DNA of 27,671 nucleotides from Lojkania enalia (Eukaryota > Ascomycota > Dothideomycetes > Pleosporales), in contig ML986701.1 in NCBI GenBank assembly GCA_010094045.1, forward strand, positions 1 through 27,671, given 5' to 3'. Made by a program: the position numbers and the translations under genes. The notes under the pieces were generated by a model that saw only the letters and a program-made list of their open reading frames with translations, searched no databases and was not told the DNA's origin. Shown here one piece after another: positions 22,011-27,671 of the stretch (the first letter of the stretch is position 1; every line of letters starts with the position of its first letter).

Positions 22011-23560
22011 ATATTAACTTATAACCCTACTTAATATAATCTCTTAAGAACTTTTTTAATATAGATAGTATATATTACCTTATCTTTAGAGTAGATAAGA
22101 ATATTATCTAGGTAAGTAATATAGAAGTTATCTAGATAGTTAATTAGTACGTTATTTATATAGTACTAGTAAGTTACTAGACTATTATATAATCTAAAAG
22201 GTAGAACTTTATACTTATAAATTCCGTATTAAGTTTAAAAGGTAGTATATTCTTTAAAACTAGGATCTATTCTAATCTTATTAAAGGCTATATAAATATT
22301 AAACTTAGTAAAAATTACTATTTTAGTAGGCCTAAATAGGAGTTTATTTATATACAGTATTAAATATATATTTTTATAGGTAAGAGTATTAAATTTATAA
22401 TAATCTATATAGATATATAGGTTACTATTAGGTTTATAAATATAAAGGATTAGAGATGTAAAAAAGCTCCGACTCTACTTAATATACCTATTTTATAAAT
22501 TATCTATAATATATTTCTTAGTTACTTCTAGCTCCTGAATATTCTACTTATATAACGGGCTGTAACTATTAAGAAGAGGTTCTATAAGGATAATCTTATA
22601 ATTATAAAAGTAGTATTCTAGTAATTAATAAGCTATAGTTTTATTAAATATATCCTAATATCTATAGTATTTAGATAGTAATTAGAGATTTACTAGTACT
22701 TTATTTTTAGTCTTATTTTCTAGCTCTAAGGCTTACTTATTTTTAATTAGCTACTTAATTTTATATAGAGATGTAGAGAAAAACTTATTCTCTTTCCTCT
22801 TTATATTAAAGTAGAAAGTATTAACTATAATAAAAGTGATAATAGGAGAATAGATTTTCTTTAGATTAGATTCGGACTTTATTATATATAGGTATATAGA
22901 AGTTCTAAGCTTATTTAAATTATAGGCTATAAGAGATTAATATAATTTTAGTAGTTTTAGTAGACTCTTAATATAATAGATAGTTAGACTGTAGGACTAC
23001 TAATACTAGTTCTTTTCCTATAGAGCGTCGCGTTGCTAAATATCTAGCTCTACCTTCTTATTAAATATTAGCTAAGTTAATTATATAAGAAGAGGAGGTA
23101 AAGAATTATAAGTAGTAGGATACTTAGAGGACTATATAATCCGATTCTTATCTATATCTAGCTGAAGTTGAAAATAATATAACTATTTAATACTAATAAT
23201 ATAATCTTAAATACCTAGATCTATAATAATAAATAGGTAGTTTTAGATAGTTCTTCTATTAATTTACAGGTGTAAGTAGATATACTAATTAACTAGAGTT
23301 TAAATTCGGTTCTAAAAACCTTTAATAATAATTTTAAAGGGTAAGTACTATATTAATATATATAGGGCTTAAGAGAGTAATTTAGCTACTATAGAATTAA
23401 GGAATAGAAAACTTTAAGTACTAGTATTAATAAGAGCGTTTAGTTATATACTAATACTTTTTAAATATAGAATAGTAGAGATTTAGAAGTACTTTCCTCT
23501 AAATAAATATAATAAATCGATATTTAATAAATTATACTTACTTAAGCTTAAAATAGAGAG
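22011..23560 (-). pseudogene. Gypsy G1 pol pseudogene: protease and RT
   Basis: The protease site lies at about 23417-23431 (D-T-G-A reduced to N-T-S-T). RT follows: the LRxCVDYRxLN block near 22430, FTKFNIYIAFNKIRI near 22300 (from FTKLDLRxAYNLIRI), and the catalytic YLDD as Y-L-D-N at 22103-22114, with LIYS after it. The reading is cut at the copia-3 insertion within the following helix. The pol frame is -1 to gag, with the same 293-base offset between knuckle and protease codons as in G2. That argues the shift is original and not decay. Confidence 0.88.
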
Positions 23561-25030
23561 TTTTTTTAGACGTCTCTATTTCCCACCTAAGAACTATTTA
23601 GGTAGTATTTATTTACGTCTAGAAACTCTTCTTCCTTAATCTTTTCTTATTTAACTTCTATCTCTTATACTTTAAAGACTATATATTTATTTATAAAATA
23701 TTCTAGTTTACTATAATTATAGTAATTACTTAGGGTTATATACCTTTTAGGTATAAGAGTCTTACTAGGTTATTAAAGAGCGATTATAGTAGAATAAGGT
23801 ATTAATATTAGGGTAGATTAGGGTAGTATTAGATTATAGGTTATTTTAGATAAACTCTTAGATACCTTCTAATACTAATCTAAATTTATTTTAGTTATAA
23901 CCTATAAGCTAATAGTTTATTCTAAAAGGTTAGAAATACTCCTTCTTTCTATATTATAGGCTATTAAGTAGGTAACTATAGTATTAAAAGAGCCTTTCTA
24001 TATAAGCTTAAAGCTAAGGTTTAGTATCTTAAAGCTGGGGAGAATCTTATTCTATAGGTAGAAGAACTACTTAGATTAAAATACAGATCTCCTAATAGCT
24101 GTACTAATAAAGTAAGCTTTAAAAGTTAAGAATACTTCTCTCTTATTTATCCTTAGGACTTAAAACGCCTATTATACCTCTATCTCTTTATTATCTATGA
24201 TAAAATATAATTGTAGAAGTAAAATTATTTCTTTAGTATTCTTAAACTAATATTAGTCCGATTTAGCTAGGTATTTTAGTTCTAGATACCCTTTTATAGT
24301 ACTAGAGATATATCTCTATATTAATACTATACGTATATACTCTATCTAATAGTAATCTATATTAATTTTAAGTTAGTCTAGAATTAAAACTTACTATTAT
24401 TTAAATATAGGTTTACTACTATCTATAAAGCTTTTAATCTTAGGTATATATTTAGTAAGGTAGGTTTAAAAAGGCTTAGAAGTAGTTAAAAGGTTTTTTA
24501 CTAGAAGAGTTATAAAAGTTTTTTAGTATATTATTAGTACTGATTTAGTAGTTTATAGAGATTAATTAAAACTAATAGTTCTCTATTATATTAAGCATAT
24601 AATCTCCTCTTATAAAATTATAATTTATTCCTTAAAGGTTAGTTTACTCTAATTTCCCTCTAAATTAGATAGGTTCTTTACTACTAGCCCTATAAAGAGG
24701 GGTCTACCTATTATAGAGCCCCCTATAAAAGGTAATAGTTATTCTATACGCGTAGATAGAAGCTTACTCTTACTATAACTTACACGTATATTAATTCTAG
24801 TATAGAAATTAAAAGGTAAATTATAGTTAGATATTAGTAGTTACCTCTAATTCTAATAGGTTATTAATAGTTTCTAAGTTTCTACCTAAGTATACTCTAC
24901 GCGGCTTTTCTAAAGGTAATCCTAATTGTAGAAGATAGAAAGTTCTAAACTTAAAAACTTTAGTTAATAGAAAGTTTTTAAGATCTTATCTAGATAACTA
25001 AATAATTTAATATAATAATATATAAGTATT
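23560..25030 (-). pseudogene. Gypsy G1 gag pseudogene
   Basis: This is collinear with the G2 gag. It carries a zinc knuckle at 23683-23724 (CX2CX4HX4C pattern of TAT/TAC codons) preceded by the gag core. It is more strongly RIP-mutated than G2: many positions that keep CG or GC in G2 are TA here. The start is uncertain, near 25030. The leader between gag and LTR is interrupted at 25142 by copia-4. Confidence 0.8.
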
Positions 25031-25142
25031 ATAATCTAAACTAAATCGGATATATTTTAAACTTAGATATATTTAAATAAATAATTAATGCAATATTATT
25101 AAAGAAGCTATTACTAGTAGTATTAAGTTTTTCTATATAATA

Positions 25143-25346
25143 TATTATAGGGATTTTCGGCTAGTCTACCAAGCTGTATTAGATATCGACGTACGATATT
25201 ATATATAATATTACGCCGGATATTATGCTGGATATTAGCTAATATACCCCTTTTTTATGTATATAAATATAGCCCGCTGGCTATCTTCAATCAACTAGTT
25301 CAACTCCTTATCTCCCTCCCTGAGATAAGATTCGCCTCTTACTATA
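25143..25346 (+). repeat. Copia-4 5' LTR (204 bp)
   Basis: Full length, with RIP-altered TA termini. It carries the U3 iterations and palindrome seen in the other copies. Confidence 0.93.
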
Positions 25347-25359
25347 GTTATAAGCCCGG
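25347..25359 (+). other. Primer binding site, copia-4
   Basis: GTTATAAGCCCGG abuts the LTR. It is retained despite the large internal deletions. Confidence 0.75.
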
Positions 25360-25573
25360 TTACCGTACTAAAATAGCTGCAACTTAATTTATATATTATA
25401 ATTAATATCGCTTCTTTTTATTTAGTATTATAATATCGCGATATTATTATCTTTATCGTTTACTAACGATCTTTAGGCATTTAGCTATCAGAATTATATG
25501 TAAATTCTATACTTTATAAGTTTATTAATACACTATATCGCGTTTAAGGCTATTTTTATTCTCCTATATCGAT

Positions 25574-26047
25574 ATATCCCAGTATATTTCTAGCTAAAGG
25601 TATAAGAATATACAGACCTAAGCATACCTCCTAAAGAGGTTAAAATCTATCGACTAGAACCTACTCTTACTAATATAATCTAGATCGCATTTTTTTATAC
25701 GCTCTAACGTCACGCGGGCGTACTTAATATTATTATAATACTAGTAGAACCCCGGAAAATACTATATTAATACTGCCCTATAGAGTAATTACTATTCTAT
25801 AACGTCTCTAATACAGCTTTTAGCAATAATCCTAATACTTAAAGTTCCTACGGTTATATATTTTCAACTTTTTAAGATACTAATCGATTAAAAAGCTTCA
25901 ATTCAGTATACGGTTATAAAATCGACTACTAAGGTAGAATTATTAGTACTATTAGTTGCCGGATTAGAAATAGAGTAGTAGTAGAAGACCTTCGCCTTGC
26001 TAATTTCAGCTAGAATCGAATCTTAGGAATTTCTATTAGCTAAATAA
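25574..26047 (+). pseudogene. Copia-4 gag-pol remnant
   Basis: It begins ATA-TCC-CAG, which supports ATG-TCC-CAG as the family start. After a junction near 25593 it resumes in the gag segment PPKEVKIYRLEP, but in a shifted frame. It then jumps near 25680 to the end of the RT region and to RNase H pieces (FYTL, VIKSTTK, LLVAGLEIE), and ends IES-EFLLAK at TAA 26045-26047. No domain is complete. Confidence 0.85.
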
Positions 26048-26210
26048 ATCGATTACTAATAAGAATCTTAGGGGGTAATCTAAATTAATATTTTTATAAG
26101 CGTACTTAGCTCTACTACTAGTTACTCTATATAATTTACCTCTTTTAGTATAGTATCTACCTTTATTTTTTCGACGCAGCTTCTCCTTTACAGTTAAAGC
26201 TGGAGGGGTA

Positions 26211-26414
26211 TATTATAGGGATTTTTAGCTAGTCTACCGAGCTGTATTAGATATCGACGTATAATATCACGTATAATATCACGCCGGATATTACGCTGGA
26301 TATTAGCTAATATACCCCTTTTTCATATATATAAATATAACCCGCTAGCTATCTTCAATCAACTAGTTCAGCTCCTTATCTCCCTCCCTAAGATAAGATT
26401 CGCCTCTTACTACA
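26211..26414 (+). repeat. Copia-4 3' LTR (204 bp)
   Basis: It is preceded by a GCTGGAGGGGTA polypurine tract (26199-26210) and ends with intact CTTACTACA. Confidence 0.93.
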
Positions 26415-26419
26415 TAATA

Positions 26420-26696
26420 TAATAGTATAGGTAAGATAATAGGTTTAAATATAGTATAAATCTACTTAGAGGTATATAGGAGTACGTAGGGGTTTAGAGA
26501 CCTAAGAATTCTATTAATACTTATAGGCCTTAAATAAAAGGATATAGAAAAACTACTAAGCTACTTATAAGAGAGTATATAACTATATATAGATAGGAAA
26601 AGGGGTAGAACTGGGAGTAGAATAAGATAAGTAAAAAGCTTTAAGATAAGATTATATATAAAGCTTTTCGTAGAATAATTTCTTTATATTATTACA
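26420..26696 (-). repeat. Gypsy G1 5' LTR (about 275 bp)
   Basis: This aligns with 6650-6928. The outer end is intact, reading TGTAATAATATAAAG on the minus strand from 26696. Its inner end lies close to, or is cut by, the copia-4 insertion. AATAG (26697-26701) should be the target duplication. Confidence 0.8.
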
Positions 26697-27140
26697 AATA
26701 GTTTAGATATTAAAGGGTTAGAGTAACTAAATAGAAGATAGTCCTCTTATAAAAACCTTCTCTATTAAAACTAGTTAAGTATAAATTATATAAAAGTTAT
26801 ATCTTTTAAAGTTTTAGAATATATATAAGATTTTTATAAATATAGCTATAACTAGTAACTCTAGTATTAATAAGAATATTAATATCTTACTAGACTAGGT
26901 CTTAATAGATTAAAAAAGGAGCTAGAATCTAGTAGTTTTATAATTATTTTTATAGAGGCTAGTTCTATAAATATATAGAAATTTAGTATAGATATAGTTT
27001 TAAAAGATAATTTACTTCTAAAATAGACCTTTTAATAATATTCTAGTTAGTAAAACTAGTTATATTTAAAAGTAAAAGTAATAGTTTTATTTATAAGATA
27101 ATAAGTAGGCTAGTAAATAGGGTATATAATACCTTACCTA
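26697..27140. other. AT-rich flank without recognisable genes
   Basis: This is sequence outside the gypsy element. It is strongly AT-rich with stops in every frame and no similarity that I can see to the elements in the window. It could be an older, unrecognisable repeat. Confidence 0.6.
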
Positions 27141-27290
27141 GGTTAAGGTTAGGTTTGGGGTTCTTAGCGCTGGGGTTAGGATTAAGGTAGGGTTCTTAAC
27201 GCTAGGGTATAGGTTAGGTAGAGGTTCTTAGTATTAAGGTTAAGGTTAGGGTAGGGTTCTTAGCACTAGGGTATAAGGTTAAGGTAGGGG
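27141..27290 (+). repeat. 32-bp minisatellite with telomere-like motifs
   Basis: The anchor TTCTTAG/ACGCT-like motif recurs at 27161, 27193, 27225 and 27257, exactly 32 bp apart. Each unit is G-rich on the plus strand and includes GGTTAGG or GGTTAAGGT, resembling fungal telomere repeat TTAGGG without being a canonical array. The G-rich strand is nearly free of CA and has few TG, so it offers few RIP targets. Confidence 0.85.
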
Positions 27291-27325
27291 TATTCTATAG
27301 GGTTCCTCTATAATTATAGGAAATA

Positions 27326-27430
27326 ATTATATATTATATATTTATTATATATTATATATTATATATTTATTATATATTATATATTATATATTTATTATAT
27401 ATTATATATTTATTATATATTATATATTAA
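27326..27430. repeat. A+T-only tandem repeat with 25-bp higher-order period
   Basis: Pure A/T sequence built of TATATAT and TTTATT blocks. TTTATT starts at 27341, 27366 and 27391 (25-bp spacing) and at 27409 (18 bp, one 7-mer block fewer). Confidence 0.85.
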
Positions 27431-27671
27431 ATATTTATTACTATAAATTATTATAGTAGAGAACTAGTTTTATTTAAAGTAGCCTTTTCTAAGCCTAAAA
27501 CTACCTAGGGATTATAACTCTAATCTAATAAAAGACTAAACTTCTTATAGTATTACTTTACTAAATATACATCCTTATTTTAGATAGTAACCCGCTTTAC
27601 GTGAATTGCGTTTATATTATAGTCTAGTATAGTTAGTATTATATAGTATAAATTATATAAAAAATAATATA
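27431..27671. other. AT-rich flank, right window edge
   Basis: No gene is seen. An 8-bp inverted repeat TACTATAA/TTATAGTA (4-bp loop) lies near 27440-27460. A less AT-rich patch with surviving TG (ACGTGAATTGCG, near 27599-27610) might be the edge of another element. Confidence 0.5.

Larger units (their letters stand above)
25143..26414 (+). mobile_element. Copia-4: 1.27-kb internally deleted copia derivative
   Basis: Two full 204-bp LTRs (25143-25346 and 26211-26414), the primer site, and a perfect TAATA target duplication (25138-25142 and 26415-26419) bound an 864-bp interior. Compared with copia-2, the interior lacks about 100 bp near the gag start (junction about 25593), about 3.9 kb from gag to RT (about 25680), about 110 bp (about 25782), about 260 bp of RNase H (about 26001), and part of the 3' untranslated region (about 26080). 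It sits at the G1 leader/LTR boundary: the joined flank matches G2 at 6641-6670. It could only move using proteins supplied by a full-length copy. Confidence 0.93.
6929..26696 (-). mobile_element. Gypsy G1: Ty3/gypsy chromovirus split by four insertions
   Basis: This is one minus-strand gypsy element whose pieces are 26696-26415 (5' LTR), 25142-22016 (leader, gag, protease, RT with YLDD), 16343-16090 (end of RT), 14905-13643 (RNase H and most of integrase), and 7915-6929 (integrase end, chromodomain, tail). The interruptions are copia-4 (duplication TAATA), copia-3 (ATATT), a pogo element (TA) and copia-2 (TGTAA/TATAA). Removing each insertion plus one duplication restores continuous pol reading. 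The base after the 5' LTR begins AATAG (26697-26701), the expected right-hand target duplication. No independent 3' LTR is visible next to the pol end. Confidence 0.9.

Noticed and set aside
27141..27290. True telomere end
   Set aside because: The motifs are embedded in a 32-bp unit, not a pure TTAGGG array, and non-telomeric sequence continues on both sides.
27141..27430. CRISPR-like array
   Set aside because: The units are contiguous without unique spacers, and the genome is fungal.
1..27671. Host protein-coding gene, biosynthetic gene or effector
   Set aside because: All recognisable coding similarity belongs to transposable elements. Remaining stretches have stops in all frames and no family motif.

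Overview
The window is a gene-free block of AT-rich DNA made almost entirely of dead transposable elements nested inside one another. The dinucleotides CA and TG are strongly depleted and TA is in excess. Former CAG, CAA and TGG codons read as TAG or TAA throughout. This is the footprint of repeat-induced point mutation (RIP, CpA to TpA on either strand), so the source is very probably a filamentous ascomycete (Pezizomycotina) and the segment a repeat island or AT-isochore. No host gene, tRNA or rRNA gene is visible, and no element has an open coding frame.

The oldest layer is two copies of one Ty3/gypsy chromovirus family, both on the minus strand. G1 spans 6929-26696 and is cut into pieces. 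Read from high to low coordinate it is 5' LTR, gag, protease, RT, RNase H, integrase and chromodomain. G2 (3872-6928) keeps only its 5' LTR, gag, protease and the N-terminal half of RT. Four copies of one Ty1/copia family with 204-bp LTRs were inserted into these: copia-1 (1-3871, minus, cut by the window edge) in the G2 RT; copia-2 (7916-13637, plus) in the G1 integrase; copia-3 (16349-22010, minus) in the G1 RT; and copia-4 (25143-26414, plus, a 1.27-kb deletion derivative) in the G1 leader or LTR. A Fot1/pogo-type DNA transposon (14906-16089) sits between the G1 RT and RNase H. Copia-2, -3 and -4 each have 5-bp target duplications and the pogo element duplicates TA. Removing them restores continuous gypsy sequence.

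The copia family is well resolved. It has a 204-bp LTR, a primer site complementary to the anticodon arm of initiator tRNA-Met, one gag-PR-IN-RT-RNaseH frame of 4821 bp, and a G-run polypurine tract. Copia-2 and copia-3 keep identical frame length, so decay was by point mutation. The gypsy family has a CX2CX4HX4C zinc knuckle in gag and a pol frame at -1 relative to gag.

To the right of G1 (26697-27671) is non-element AT-rich DNA. It holds a 32-bp minisatellite with telomere-like GGTTAGG motifs and an (ATT/TAT) repeat with a 25-bp period. A run of 10 N at 15627-15636 lies where the catalytic core of the pogo transposase should be. I found no evidence of an undescribed functional system. The interesting content is the nesting history, the primer site, the LTR architecture and the non-autonomous derivative.
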